Source of the DNA: Tildeniella torsiva UHER 1998/13D
Lineage (GTDB): Bacteria; Cyanobacteriota; Cyanobacteriia; Phormidesmidales; Phormidesmidaceae
Assembly: GCA_019358835.1 (NCBI GenBank)
Contig: JAHHIH010000004.1
Location: forward strand, 186,001-250,000
DNA: 64,000 nt
Direction: 5' to 3'
Under the pieces are notes generated by a model. The model worked only from the letters and a program-made list of their open reading frames with translations. It was not told where the DNA came from and ran no database searches. Position 1 is the stretch's first letter. Every line of letters begins with the position of its first letter. A program made the translations under genes and the position numbers. Positions 9,241 through 17,158 of this stretch are shown here, piece by piece.

Positions 9241-9927
9241 TCACTTTCCGAATTTCGGCCTTGTATGAAGTCGAGTTGTAGCGCGATGCAAATTTATTTG
9301 TGCAGGCTGATAGGTTGGGTCTAAATCAATGGCGGCACGATATTTCTTCAGAGCTTCTAATCGCTTGCCTAAAAACTCTTCTACTTCACCAAGCAGATTA
9401 AGTGCTTCAGGACGGGCCGGGTCACAACGGAAAGCTTCCTTTATAAAGCCAATAGCCTGATTATAGTCTTGGCGGGAGATATAGTCTCTAGCGACTTGTA
9501 AGAGGGTTTCATAGGCGGCTTCGAGTTTGGCCCAGGGATGGGGGCTTTCCAAGGCTTTACGGACTACAGATTGAATGGTACGAGCGCTAAAGGGCTTTTG
9601 CACGTAGCCGTGGGGTTCTTGAATAAAGTCTATTGCCCCAGCTTTAATAATTGACACCGCTTCGTCAATACTACTGTGAGAGGCCGTCACAATGATTCGC
9701 AGGTATGGGTAGGTCTGGATGAGTTTTCTGATGATGTCTACCTCATCAACCTGGCTAGACACTAGCTCAAGAATAACGACATCAACATGTTGTTCAGCAA
9801 ATATCACCTGAGCAATCTCTAAAGTATTGGCTTGTAAAACAGCGTAGCTAGCTGACTCTAGAAACTGTGACACAGTAGCTCTATAAATCTCGTCATGGTG
9901 GATGACTAAGACCGTGGTTGGCAACAT
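9241..9927 (-). CDS. Degenerate receiver domain fused to TPR repeats
   Basis: From the ATG at 9927 (MLPTTVLVIHHDE) this is 228 residues: a CheY-like receiver (1-128) and two or three tetratricopeptide repeats (about 135-220, with the AEALNLLGEVEEFLGK and ALKKYRAAIDLDP patterns). The receiver is unusual. The phosphoacceptor aspartate is replaced by Glu54 (VVILELVS), the acidic pair is HHD, and the beta5 lysine (Lys111) sits after a short duplication-like insert (FIQEPHGYVQKPF). The frame stays open to 10002 and overlaps kdpC by four bases, but that extension consists of a hairpin repeat and is probably not translated. It lies between kdpC and kdpD, so a role in Kdp control or assembly is inferred. 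Confidence 0.8.
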   Translation of the reverse strand: MLPTTVLVIHHDEIYRATVSQFLESASYAVLQANTLEIAQVIFAEQHVDVVILELVSSQVDEVDIIRKLIQTYPYLRIIVTASHSSIDEAVSIIKAGAIDFIQEPHGYVQKPFSARTIQSVVRKALESPHPWAKLEAAYETLLQVARDYISRQDYNQAIGFIKEAFRCDPARPEALNLLGEVEEFLGKRLEALKKYRAAIDLDPTYQPAQINLHRATTRLHTRPKFGK

Positions 9928-9960
9928 AGGATAGGTATGAATGGGTGAGAGCGTTGGTAT

Positions 9961-9992
9961 GTTTGAGCGCTCTGGCGTTAGAACGCTCAAAC
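9961..9992. repeat. Hairpin between kdpC and the receiver-TPR gene
   Basis: GTTTGAGCG at 9961-9969 pairs perfectly with CGCTCAAAC at 9984-9992, leaving a 14-base loop that itself contains GGCGTTAGAACG. It sits in the gap created when the receiver-TPR gene is started at 9927, and resembles the other AACGT-type repeats in this operon. Confidence 0.65.
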
Positions 9993-9998
9993 GCAGGC

Positions 9999-10568
9999 TC
10001 ACAGACTATCTAAGGCTAAATTAAGCGGTAACACGTTTACTCCAGGCTCTCCAAAAACGCCGAGGAATCGACCATCGGTGTTTTGGACAATGAGCGATCG
10101 CACCTCATCAGCAGACAGCCCGCGAGATTCGGCAATTCGCTCAACTTGGGCCTCGGCGACGGCAGGCGAAATGTGGGGGTCAAGCCCAGAACCGGAGGTA
10201 TAGAGCAAGTCGGCGGTTGGTTCAATACCCGCATCGCGCAGACGCTGGGCTTCGGCCTCGACTCGATCTAGTAGGTCAGGGTTGCCGGGGGCCAGGTTGC
10301 TGCCGCCAGAAATGCCGGTGGGAGCGGCGTCTTCTCCTTCGCTGTAGGCGATCGTGCTAGGGCGGCTCCAAAAATATTCGTCGGTAGTAAAAGTCTGGCC
10401 AATCAGGGCTGAGCCAACAGTATCTCCCTGGGCATTGGTCAATATGCTGCCGTTGGCCTGGTAGGGAAAAATGCCCTGGCCAATCAGAAAAATCAGCAGG
10501 GGATAGAGAAAAGCAGTCAAAATCCAAAGGGTGGCGATGCTGCGGATACTGATGATGAAGTCTTGCAT
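9999..10568 (-). CDS. kdpC: K+-transporting ATPase subunit C
   Basis: KdpC is the single-span membrane subunit of the high-affinity KdpFABC pump and aids ATP binding by KdpB. Starting at the ATG at 10568 (MQDFIISIRS) the protein has 189 residues, the usual size. There is one N-terminal helix (about 12-32), then the conserved periplasmic domain with GQTFTTDEYFWSRPS, GGSNLAPGNPDL, the TSGSGLDPHISP signature and the family C-terminus VNVLPLNLALD. The frame extends 20 residues further upstream, but that part is the intercistronic repeat. It follows kdpF/G by 37 bases. Confidence 0.96.
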   Translation of the reverse strand: MQDFIISIRSIATLWILTAFLYPLLIFLIGQGIFPYQANGSILTNAQGDTVGSALIGQTFTTDEYFWSRPSTIAYSEGEDAAPTGISGGSNLAPGNPDLLDRVEAEAQRLRDAGIEPTADLLYTSGSGLDPHISPAVAEAQVERIAESRGLSADEVRSLIVQNTDGRFLGVFGEPGVNVLPLNLALDSL

Positions 10569-10581
10569 GGGATGGTAAGAG

Positions 10582-10607
10582 TTAGAACGTGTGAACGCGT
10601 GAACGTT
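10582..10607. repeat. AACGT-type imperfect inverted repeat upstream of kdpC
   Basis: The 37-base gap between the kdpF/G-like gene and kdpC contains AGAACGTGTGAACGCGTGAA followed by CGTTAAA. Short AACGT and ACGTT arms can pair, and the word GAACG recurs. It is weaker than the neighbouring hairpins but clearly of the same word family. Confidence 0.45.
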
Positions 10608-10797
10608 AAAATCTTTCGGGTTGAGCAATCACTAGGGCTAAATAAATGGCGAGGCCTACGACAACGATGCCTAACAGGCCAAGGGCATAGGCGGTGCCAC
10701 GGGTGATGTCGTTGCCGGTAGTGGCGTAGAGGGCGGGGGCGATCGCAGCATTAGCTAGCAAACCCAGCAGCAAAATTTTGGGAAGAGTCGGTTTCAT
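10606..10797 (-). CDS. KdpF/KdpG-like small membrane subunit
   Basis: A 63-residue protein with two hydrophobic helices (about 7-26 and 36-58). The second half, ending LAIYLALVIAQPERF, has the hallmark of KdpF, the roughly 29-residue stabilising subunit of the Kdp pump, whose C-terminus is typically a helix followed by RPExF. An extra N-terminal helix precedes it. Cyanobacterial kdp operons are reported to carry a gene called kdpG at this position between kdpB and kdpC; this may be the same gene. Position and C-terminal motif support a Kdp subunit; the exact name is left open. Confidence 0.75.
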   Translation of the reverse strand: MKPTLPKILLLGLLANAAIAPALYATTGNDITRGTAYALGLLGIVVVGLAIYLALVIAQPERF

Positions 10798-10842
10798 GGG
10801 AAGGATTTCTTACGAGGTGGATGACTGAGCTAGCTGAGCGCT

Positions 10843-10880
10843 GGCACGTCTAAACGTTCGAACGTGCCAACGTTTAGACG
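10843..10880. repeat. Two mutually exclusive hairpins between kdpB and kdpF/G
   Basis: CGTCTAAACGTT at 10847-10858 pairs perfectly with AACGTTTAGACG at 10869-10880. Overlapping it, GGCACGT at 10843-10849 pairs with ACGTGCC at 10862-10868. The two stems share bases and cannot form together. There is no strong T run on the minus strand, so it is not an obvious terminator. It lies directly after the kdpB stop codon. Confidence 0.7.
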
Positions 10881-10882
10881 CC

Positions 10883-12973
10883 TTAAAAATTCGTCACCGC
10901 CGACACCCCCACATCGATCACCTTGATGGCAATGAACGGGGCAATGATGCCGCCAAGGCCATAGATGAGGATGTTGCGCTGGAGCAGTTGGTTAGCAGTC
11001 AGTGGGCGAAACTCGATGCCTTTGAGCGCCAAGGGAATCAGGGCGGGGATGATTAGGGCGTTGTAAATTAGGGCCGAGAGCACGGCGGTGCGGGGGCTGC
11101 TGAGGCCCATCACATTCAGGGCTTCAATGCCTGCCGCTGCAAACATCGCCGGAATGATGGCAAAGTATTTGGCGATGTCGTTGGCCAGCGAGAAGGTGGT
11201 GAGGGCTCCTCGGGTAATCAAGAGCTGTTTGCCGATGGTGACCAGGTCAATCAATTTGGTGGGGTCAGAGTCGAGATCGACCATGTTGGCGGCTTCTTTG
11301 GCGGCCTGGGTGCCCGAGTTCATAGCCACGCCGACGTTGGCCTGGGCCAGGGCGGGGGCATCGTTGGTGCCGTCGCCGGTCATGGCCACTAGCTTGCCCT
11401 GGGCCTGCTCGGTTTGAATCACTTGAATTTTGTCTTCGGGGGTGGCCTCGGCGATAAAGTCATCTACCCCGGCTTCTGCGGCAATCACTGAGGCGGTAAT
11501 GCGGTTGTCGCCCGTAAGCATGACAGTGCGAACTCCCATGCGGCGCAGCTGGTCGAACCGTTCTTTAATGCCGGGTTTAATGATGTCTTTGAGATAAATC
11601 ACCCCGTAGATGTCGCTATTTTGGCAGACGGCTAGGGGGGTGCCGCCCAGGCGCGAGACTCGCTCAAAGGCCTGGTCGAGTTCGGCGGGGGCATGGCCAC
11701 CGCGCGATCGCACAAAGCCCCGAATAGCATCTACGGCCCCCTTGCGAATTTCTCCGCCATCGGGCAAGTCAGTGCCGCTCATGCGGGTGCGGGCCGAAAA
11801 CTCTACCCCCTCAGCCTTGCTTTTATCGAAGGAAACCGTCGCCCCCAGCTTTTCGGCCAGGCGCACGATGGACTTACCTTCGGGGGTGGTGTCAAACACG
11901 CTGGCGGCCAGGGCCGCCGTGGCGACATCGGTCTCGCTGTAGCCGTTGACGGGGATGAATTCTTCTGCCAGGCGATTGCCCAGGGTAATGGTGCCGGTTT
12001 TGTCGAGCACCAGGGTGTTGATGTCGCCGCAGGCCTCCACTGCCCGGCCCGAGGTAGCCACCACGTTAAACTGGGCCACTCGATCCATCCCGGCAATACC
12101 GATCGCGCTCAGCAGCCCGCCAATGGTGGTCGGTATCAGCGCTACCAGCAGGGCAATCAAAAGCGTTATGCCCACCGGGCTGTTGACGTAGCTAGCGGAG
12201 GGCGGCAGGGTAGCCACCACAATCAAAAACACTAGGGTCAGCACAGCCAGCAGCACTGTCAGGGCAATTTCGTTGGGGGTTTTGGTGCGCTCGGCCCCTT
12301 CAACTAGGGCAATCATGCGGTCGATAAAGCCTTTGCCAGGGTCAGAGGTCACCTGCAAAATTAGCTCGTCGGAGATAATGCGGGTGCCGCCTGTCACCGA
12401 GCTGGCCACGTCCGACCCAGGCTCTTTTAGCACCGGGGCAGACTCGCCGGTAATTGCCGACTCATCCACTGAGGCCACCCCGTCGATCACCTCGCCATCG
12501 GCAGGAATCATGTCGCCTGCGATCACTTTGATGCGATCGCCCCGCCGCAGACTGGTCGAACTCACTTCTTCAGTCGAACCATCGGACTGCAAACGCCGCG
12601 CCACCGTATCTGACTTAGTCGATCGCAGAGCATCGGCCTGAGCCTTACCCCGCCCCTCGGCCACCGCCTCGGCAAAGTTGGCAAACAACAGTGTAAACAA
12701 CAAAATTAGGGTGATCAACCCATTAAACAGGGCCGAATTTTCTCCCTCAACCACTCCAAACAGGTTTGGGTTCAGGGTCAATAAAGCGGTAATCAACGTG
12801 CCAACCCAAACCACAAACATCACCGGGTTTTTAATCATGACCCGAGGGTCAAGCTTGCGAAATGATTCCTGAAAAGCCCGCTGATACAGATTAGAAAGAT
12901 TGGCCTTGGGGGTGTGCTTTCGCTGCTGACGTGGGCCACCGGGCTGGTTGAGGGGAAGAGTAGAAGATGTCAT
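10883..12973 (-). CDS. kdpB: K+-transporting ATPase subunit B (P-type ATPase)
   Basis: KdpB is the catalytic subunit that hydrolyses ATP to drive K+ uptake by KdpA. It has 696 residues with all P-type landmarks: ITGES (174-178) in the actuator domain, the phosphorylated aspartate in DKTGT at 324, KGAVD in the nucleotide domain, TGDN and [10 protein letters not shown] in the hinge, and the [19 protein letters not shown] segment that is specific to KdpB. Length and order match the family. It lies about 70 bases downstream of kdpA. A variable 30-residue N-terminus precedes the first helix. Confidence 0.98.
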   Translation of the reverse strand: MTSSTLPLNQPGGPRQQRKHTPKANLSNLYQRAFQESFRKLDPRVMIKNPVMFVVWVGTLITALLTLNPNLFGVVEGENSALFNGLITLILLFTLLFANFAEAVAEGRGKAQADALRSTKSDTVARRLQSDGSTEEVSSTSLRRGDRIKVIAGDMIPADGEVIDGVASVDESAITGESAPVLKEPGSDVASSVTGGTRIISDELILQVTSDPGKGFIDRMIALVEGAERTKTPNEIALTVLLAVLTLVFLIVVATLPPSASYVNSPVGITLLIALLVALIPTTIGGLLSAIGIAGMDRVAQFNVVATSGRAVEACGDINTLVLDKTGTITLGNRLAEEFIPVNGYSETDVATAALAASVFDTTPEGKSIVRLAEKLGATVSFDKSKAEGVEFSARTRMSGTDLPDGGEIRKGAVDAIRGFVRSRGGHAPAELDQAFERVSRLGGTPLAVCQNSDIYGVIYLKDIIKPGIKERFDQLRRMGVRTVMLTGDNRITASVIAAEAGVDDFIAEATPEDKIQVIQTEQAQGKLVAMTGDGTNDAPALAQANVGVAMNSGTQAAKEAANMVDLDSDPTKLIDLVTIGKQLLITRGALTTFSLANDIAKYFAIIPAMFAAAGIEALNVMGLSSPRTAVLSALIYNALIIPALIPLALKGIEFRPLTANQLLQRNILIYGLGGIIAPFIAIKVIDVGVSAVTNF

Positions 12974-13020
12974 GGGTTTAGAAGATAAATCGCTGGAAGA
13001 TTTGAATGTTCAAAGGCTAA

Positions 13021-13046
13021 AAGTCGGCGCATGAATGCGCCGACTT
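13021..13046 (-). terminator. Terminator-like hairpin between kdpA and kdpB
   Basis: AAGTCGGCGCAT at 13021-13032 pairs perfectly with ATGCGCCGACTT at 13035-13046, abutting the kdpA stop codon. Read in the direction of transcription (minus strand), the stem is followed by the second arm's TT and nearby T residues only weakly, so it could equally be a processing or stability element setting the KdpA:KdpB ratio. Confidence 0.6.
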
Positions 13047-14723
13047 TTAGCCCAAATTAAACGCCTCTGCCACTGGCCCCAGCACCAACACCGGCAAAAA
13101 GGTGAGCGCCCCCAAAATCAGAATGGCTCCGGCCGTAACCCCGGTAAACAGCGTGGTATCGGTGCGGAGGGTACCGGCGGTTTCGGGAACGGGCTGTTTG
13201 CGGGCCATGCCGTCGGCCAGAAATATCAGGGCGACAATCGGCACGTAGCGACCGGCCAGCAGCGAGAAACTGGCGCTGAGGTTCCACCAGAGGGTTGCAT
13301 CGCCCAAGCCTTCAAAGCCAGAGCCGTTATTGGCGGCAGCGGATGCATATTCGTAAACCACCTGGGAAATGCCGTGGAAGCCTGGGTTGCTAATGCCTGA
13401 GAGGGTTTCAGGAAAGGCGAGGGTGATGGCGGCGGGGATGAGAATGGCGATCGGGTGAACCAGCAGAATGGCGCTGGCCAGAACGATTTCGCGCTTTTCG
13501 ATTTTGCGGCCCAAAAATTCAGGGGTGCGCCCCACCATTAGCCCGGTGAGAAATACCGTGAGAATCAAAAACACAAATAGGTAGGCGGTGCCAGTGCCCT
13601 GGCCACCCCAGACAATCTGCAAAAACAGATTGGCGAGGGTGAGAAAGCCGCCGGAGGGCATGAGCGAGTCGTGCAGACCGTTGATAGCCCCGCACATGGT
13701 GCCCGTGGTCGCGATCGCCCAAACCGCCGTGAGGACGGGGCCAAAACGCACTTCTTTGCCTTCGAGATTGGGCTGCGGGCTACCGAGCACCTGGTTCACC
13801 AGGGGGTTGCCTTGAACTTCGCCCACCGCCGCGATCGCAATGAAAATGGCAAAGATAATGAACACCATCCAAAAGATCAGCCAGCCCTGTTTGGGGTTGC
13901 CGGCTAGGATGCCGTAGGTGAGAATCAGCCCGGCTGGGATCACCAGCATGATCACCGTTTCGAGCAGGTTGGTGAAATTGTTGGGGTTTTCAAAGGGGTG
14001 GGCCGAGTTGATACCAAAGAAGCCGCCGCCGTTTTCCCCCAGTTGTTTGATGATTTCAAAGTGGGCCACGGGGCCACGGGCGATGAACTGGGTAGCTCCT
14101 TCGAGGGTGGTGGCCTGGGCCGGGCCAGCAAAGGTTTCGGGCACCCCGGCGACGAGGAGGGCGATCGCCCCTACCACCGAGATCGGCAGCAAAATGCGGG
14201 TAATCGACAAAATTAAATCGGTGTAGAAATTGCCCAGGGGTCGCCCCGTCAGGCCGCGAATAAAGGCGATCGCCACCGCAATACCCGTCGCCGCCGAGGT
14301 AAACATGAGAAACCCCAGCGCTCCCACCTGGCTGAAGTAGGTAAAGGTAGTTTCGCCAGAATAGTGCTGCTGGTTGGTGTTGGTGGTAAACGAAATCGCG
14401 GTGTGCAGAGCTAAATCCCAACTGGGGGCCGTCAGGCCCGTGGGGTTAAAGGGCAGTGCTCCCTGGAGCATAAAAATGGCGAAGACCAGCACCAGCATCA
14501 CCAGGTTGCTGACCAGCAAGGCCCGAACATACTGACCGCCCGTCATCGGTCGCCCGTTGAGGACGCCAGAACCGGCAAACACCACCCGCTCAACCGGAGA
14601 AATTACCCGATCGAGCCAGGTTTCTTCACCGAGAAAAACCCGCGCCATATAACGCCCTAGCAACGGCGCAACGGCAGCCAAAATCGCTAATATCAGGGTC
14701 ACCTGAAAAAAACCTTGTAACAT
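13047..14723 (-). CDS. kdpA: K+-transporting ATPase subunit A
   Basis: KdpA is the channel-like, K+-binding subunit of KdpFABC, related to the Trk/Ktr K+ transporters. From the ATG at 14723 ([10 protein letters not shown]) it is 558 residues, matching the usual 557. Selectivity-filter segments appear as [44 protein letters not shown] and [10 protein letters not shown]. The open frame continues 47 residues upstream, but that part is hydrophilic, cysteine-rich and absent from the family. It is the first pump gene of the operon and is preceded by the stand-alone RCK_C gene. Confidence 0.97.
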   Translation of the reverse strand: MLQGFFQVTLILAILAAVAPLLGRYMARVFLGEETWLDRVISPVERVVFAGSGVLNGRPMTGGQYVRALLVSNLVMLVLVFAIFMLQGALPFNPTGLTAPSWDLALHTAISFTTNTNQQHYSGETTFTYFSQVGALGFLMFTSAATGIAVAIAFIRGLTGRPLGNFYTDLILSITRILLPISVVGAIALLVAGVPETFAGPAQATTLEGATQFIARGPVAHFEIIKQLGENGGGFFGINSAHPFENPNNFTNLLETVIMLVIPAGLILTYGILAGNPKQGWLIFWMVFIIFAIFIAIAAVGEVQGNPLVNQVLGSPQPNLEGKEVRFGPVLTAVWAIATTGTMCGAINGLHDSLMPSGGFLTLANLFLQIVWGGQGTGTAYLFVFLILTVFLTGLMVGRTPEFLGRKIEKREIVLASAILLVHPIAILIPAAITLAFPETLSGISNPGFHGISQVVYEYASAAANNGSGFEGLGDATLWWNLSASFSLLAGRYVPIVALIFLADGMARKQPVPETAGTLRTDTTLFTGVTAGAILILGALTFLPVLVLGPVAEAFNLG

Positions 14724-14797
14724 GGAACTCAGTAATTTAGGACAGGAAGAATCGGCCAGGTTCATGGCAGAGCAGGATGGTGCTAAGCCACTTTTTT

Positions 14798-15058
14798 CTA
14801 AAGCTGAAGGACATTTTCTAAGGAGGATGATCGGGCAGAGTTTAGGGCAATAGCAATCAAACAATCGCCATCTTGAATCACCGGATTTTGTTGAAGACGA
14901 ACTAACTTATCCGCACGGACTAAACCCAGAAACTGACAGCCATCCGGCAGCTGAATGGACTCCAGCGGCTTCCCAAGATGTACGCTGTGAAAGTGAACCG
15001 TGCAGGTGAGTAACTTGGCCTCCATGGCACGAGCATTTCTAAAAAAAATACCAGACAT
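14798..15058 (-). CDS. Stand-alone RCK_C (TrkA-C) domain protein
   Basis: A soluble protein of 75-86 residues; the start may be at 15058 or at the ATG at 15025 (MEAKLL). The stretch [20 protein letters not shown], then a run ending [15 protein letters not shown], has the pattern of the RCK_C/TrkA-C ligand-binding domain found at the end of K+ channel and transporter regulators, where it often binds cyclic di-AMP or other ligands. The Rossmann RCK_N domain is absent. It precedes kdpA by 74 bases on the same strand, so a cytoplasmic sensor or regulator of K+ uptake is a reasonable inference. Confidence 0.72.
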   Translation of the reverse strand: MSGIFFRNARAMEAKLLTCTVHFHSVHLGKPLESIQLPDGCQFLGLVRADKLVRLQQNPVIQDGDCLIAIALNSARSSSLENVLQL

Positions 15059-15327
15059 CTCTATTTTGCTGCTACTGAGCCTAAAAACAAGGCATGGAAC
15101 GACGTTTATTGTTGATTTATATCGCCCTATCTAAGCCCCAGATATAGTGAGTGTTTAGTCAACCATTCGCGCTCTATATCATTTGATATAAGCACTGACA
15201 ATTCACCCAAAACAATGCCTAGAATAGATTGACAAATTGCCCAGCTAAAGGCGTAAAACGCTAGTGCGTTAAAACGTTCAAAGGCTTTGACCCACCATGC
15301 ACTGTCCCTCTTTCCTATTTCCAATCC
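15059..15327. promoter_or_regulatory. Divergent kdp / histidine kinase promoter region
   Basis: This 269-base region must drive both the kdp operon (minus) and the kinase gene (plus). It contains a perfect inverted repeat TATATCA-TT-TGATATA at 15175-15190, plus single TATATC at 15118-15123 and GATATA at 15141-15146, so four copies of the half-site lie within about 75 bases. A TTGACA at 15229-15234 followed after 17 bases by CGTAAA is a possible weak plus-strand promoter. Operator function is inferred from symmetry and position only. Confidence 0.5.
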
Positions 15328-16431
15328 ATGCGTCGCCTCAAACCCAATTGGCAACGAACCCATTGGCTGATTGCAGCCCTCTTTGTTGTAGTGATTGTGT
15401 TGGAATACAGCACGCCACCACCCTATGTGTTTGGCTATCTGTACATTGGGGCGGTGCTATTGGCCAGCGGGCAGTGGGGGCGAGGGGCGACGCGATGGGT
15501 GACGGCGATCGCCATTTTGCTCACTCTGCTAAACCTGTTTATTCCTGGCATTGAGCCGATTACCGCCGTCACCCTGGCCAATCGCACGATTACCGTTTTG
15601 GCCCTGGTGATTACCGGGTGGCTGAGCGATCGCATTCAGCGCTACGAAAAGGCGATTACCCATCAGCACGCTCAAATCTTGGCCCAGGCTCAGCTAGCTC
15701 GGGTGCGAGAAGACTTTGTTTCCACCCTGACCCACGATCTCAAAACGCCCCTGTTGGGGGCATTAGAAACCCTCCACGCCCTAGAAAATCATCAGTTTGG
15801 CCCGGTCACGGCGGCCCAGCGCAGAGCGATCGCCATCATGACCCGCAGCCACCAAACTACCCTGCAACTGGTAGAAACGCTAATGGATGTGTACCGCAAC
15901 GATACGGAGGGTCTGTGCCTCCAGCGGGTGCCGGTGGATGTGGTTACCCTGGCGGAGGAAACGATTATGCAGCTCACATCCCTGGCGGCCTCTCGGCAGG
16001 TGCATATTCGCATGCACCAGGGCGAGTCTGACTTTCGCCAGCCCTGCTGGGTTGAGGCCGATACCCTTCAGCTCCAGCGGGTGCTGAGCAACCTGATCAG
16101 CAACGCCATCAACCATGCCCCGCGAGGCAGCCTGGTTGAGGTGGTGATTCGGGCTGGGGGCGCTGCCTGCCAGGTGCAGGTGATCGACCAGGGACAGGGC
16201 ATCGCCACTGATGAGGTGGCCCAGTTGTTCAATCGGTTCTACCAGGGCCACAGCGATCGCCAGGCCAAGGGCACAGGGCTGGGGCTCTACCTCAGCCGCC
16301 AAATTGTTGAAGCCCATGGCGGCACAATCTGGGCCGAGTCGCGGCAGCCCCAGGGGGCGATCTTTGCCTTTCGCCTACCCACCCAGCCCCAGGGTGATAG
16401 CCTGATGGTGCGTGCCTTCAAAGATTCATGA
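15328..16431 (+). CDS. Membrane sensor histidine kinase
   Basis: A 367-residue kinase with three to four N-terminal membrane helices (about 12-100), a short coiled linker, a HisKA dimerisation domain with the H-box THDLKTPLLG (His136), and a HATPase_c domain with N-box (NLISNAINHAPRG), G1 (DQGQGI), F (LFNRFYQG) and G2 (GTGLGLYL). It has no PAS, GAF or HAMP domain, so sensing is probably within the membrane part. It overlaps the next response-regulator gene by four bases (ATGA), giving a coupled two-component pair. It diverges from the kdp operon, whose KdpD lacks a kinase domain, making K+-related control a plausible inference. Confidence 0.9.
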   Translation: MRRLKPNWQRTHWLIAALFVVVIVLEYSTPPPYVFGYLYIGAVLLASGQWGRGATRWVTAIAILLTLLNLFIPGIEPITAVTLANRTITVLALVITGWLSDRIQRYEKAITHQHAQILAQAQLARVREDFVSTLTHDLKTPLLGALETLHALENHQFGPVTAAQRRAIAIMTRSHQTTLQLVETLMDVYRNDTEGLCLQRVPVDVVTLAEETIMQLTSLAASRQVHIRMHQGESDFRQPCWVEADTLQLQRVLSNLISNAINHAPRGSLVEVVIRAGGAACQVQVIDQGQGIATDEVAQLFNRFYQGHSDRQAKGTGLGLYLSRQIVEAHGGTIWAESRQPQGAIFAFRLPTQPQGDSLMVRAFKDS

Positions 16432-17096
16432 CCGCTGAGCCCATTGACATTCTTCTGGTCGAAGACGACGAACTCTTTCGCCTGGGTCTCTCCACCCGTC
16501 TACAGCAAGAGCCCGCCCTGCGCGTCGCCGCCGAAGCCGAGGATGGTGAAACCGCCATTGCTTTAGTCAAGCAGCAGACCTTTGATGTCGTGGTGTTAGA
16601 TATTGGCCTGCCGGGCATCGGCGGCATTGAGGCCTGCCGCCAGATTAAGCAGCAGCAGCCCACGCTGCCCGTGCTGATTCTTACCTCCCACAACCAGCCC
16701 GCTCTGATTGCCCGACTGATCGAAGCTCAGGCCCAGGGCTACTGCGTTAAGGGCATTGCCGCCGAAACCCTAGTGCTGGCGATTCGCTCCGTGGCAGCCG
16801 GGGCTACCTGGTGGGATGCGATCGCATCCCAAGCCATCCAGTCTGCTTTCCAGGGCCACTCTCCCCAGGCGGAGGAGATGTCCACCGCGCCCCCCCTTCT
16901 GACTAAGCGAGAACAGGAAATCTTAACGCTGATGGCCGCTGGCCACAGCAACCAGGAAATTGCCGACGCTCTCTACATTGCCCCCGGTACGGTGCGCGTC
17001 CACGTCCACGCTATTTTGCAAAAGCTCGACGTGCGCGATCGCACCCAGGCCGTCATTCTCGCTATGCAGAACGGGTGGATTGGGGCGGAGAGATAG
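16428..17096 (+). CDS. NarL/LuxR-family response regulator
   Basis: The 222 residues comprise an intact receiver (1-120) with acidic residues EDD (12-14), phosphoacceptor Asp58 (VVVLDIGLPG), the threonine in LILTSH and the VKG lysine near 109, followed by a LuxR-type helix-turn-helix (about 154-215) with LTKREQEIL and the SNQEIADALYIAPGTVRVHV helix pair. It is a DNA-binding regulator, very likely phosphorylated by the overlapping upstream kinase. The target is unknown; the adjacent divergent kdp promoter is an obvious candidate. KdpE itself is an OmpR-type protein, so this is not a KdpE orthologue. Confidence 0.92.
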   Translation: MTAEPIDILLVEDDELFRLGLSTRLQQEPALRVAAEAEDGETAIALVKQQTFDVVVLDIGLPGIGGIEACRQIKQQQPTLPVLILTSHNQPALIARLIEAQAQGYCVKGIAAETLVLAIRSVAAGATWWDAIASQAIQSAFQGHSPQAEEMSTAPPLLTKREQEILTLMAAGHSNQEIADALYIAPGTVRVHVHAILQKLDVRDRTQAVILAMQNGWIGAER

Positions 17097-17158
17097 GGGC
17101 TGAAACGTTGGCAGGTTGGAAAGTTAGCCGGACTGTTTCAACCTTCAAACCCCTTCGC

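Noticed and set aside
14724..14864. 47-residue N-terminal extension of kdpA
   Set aside because: Cysteine-rich hydrophilic text before the first helix is not family-like; 558 residues from 14723 match the family length.
15127..15363. 78-residue minus-strand frame across the divergent promoter
   Set aside because: It spans the symmetric operator-like repeats and the start of the kinase gene; no start signal.
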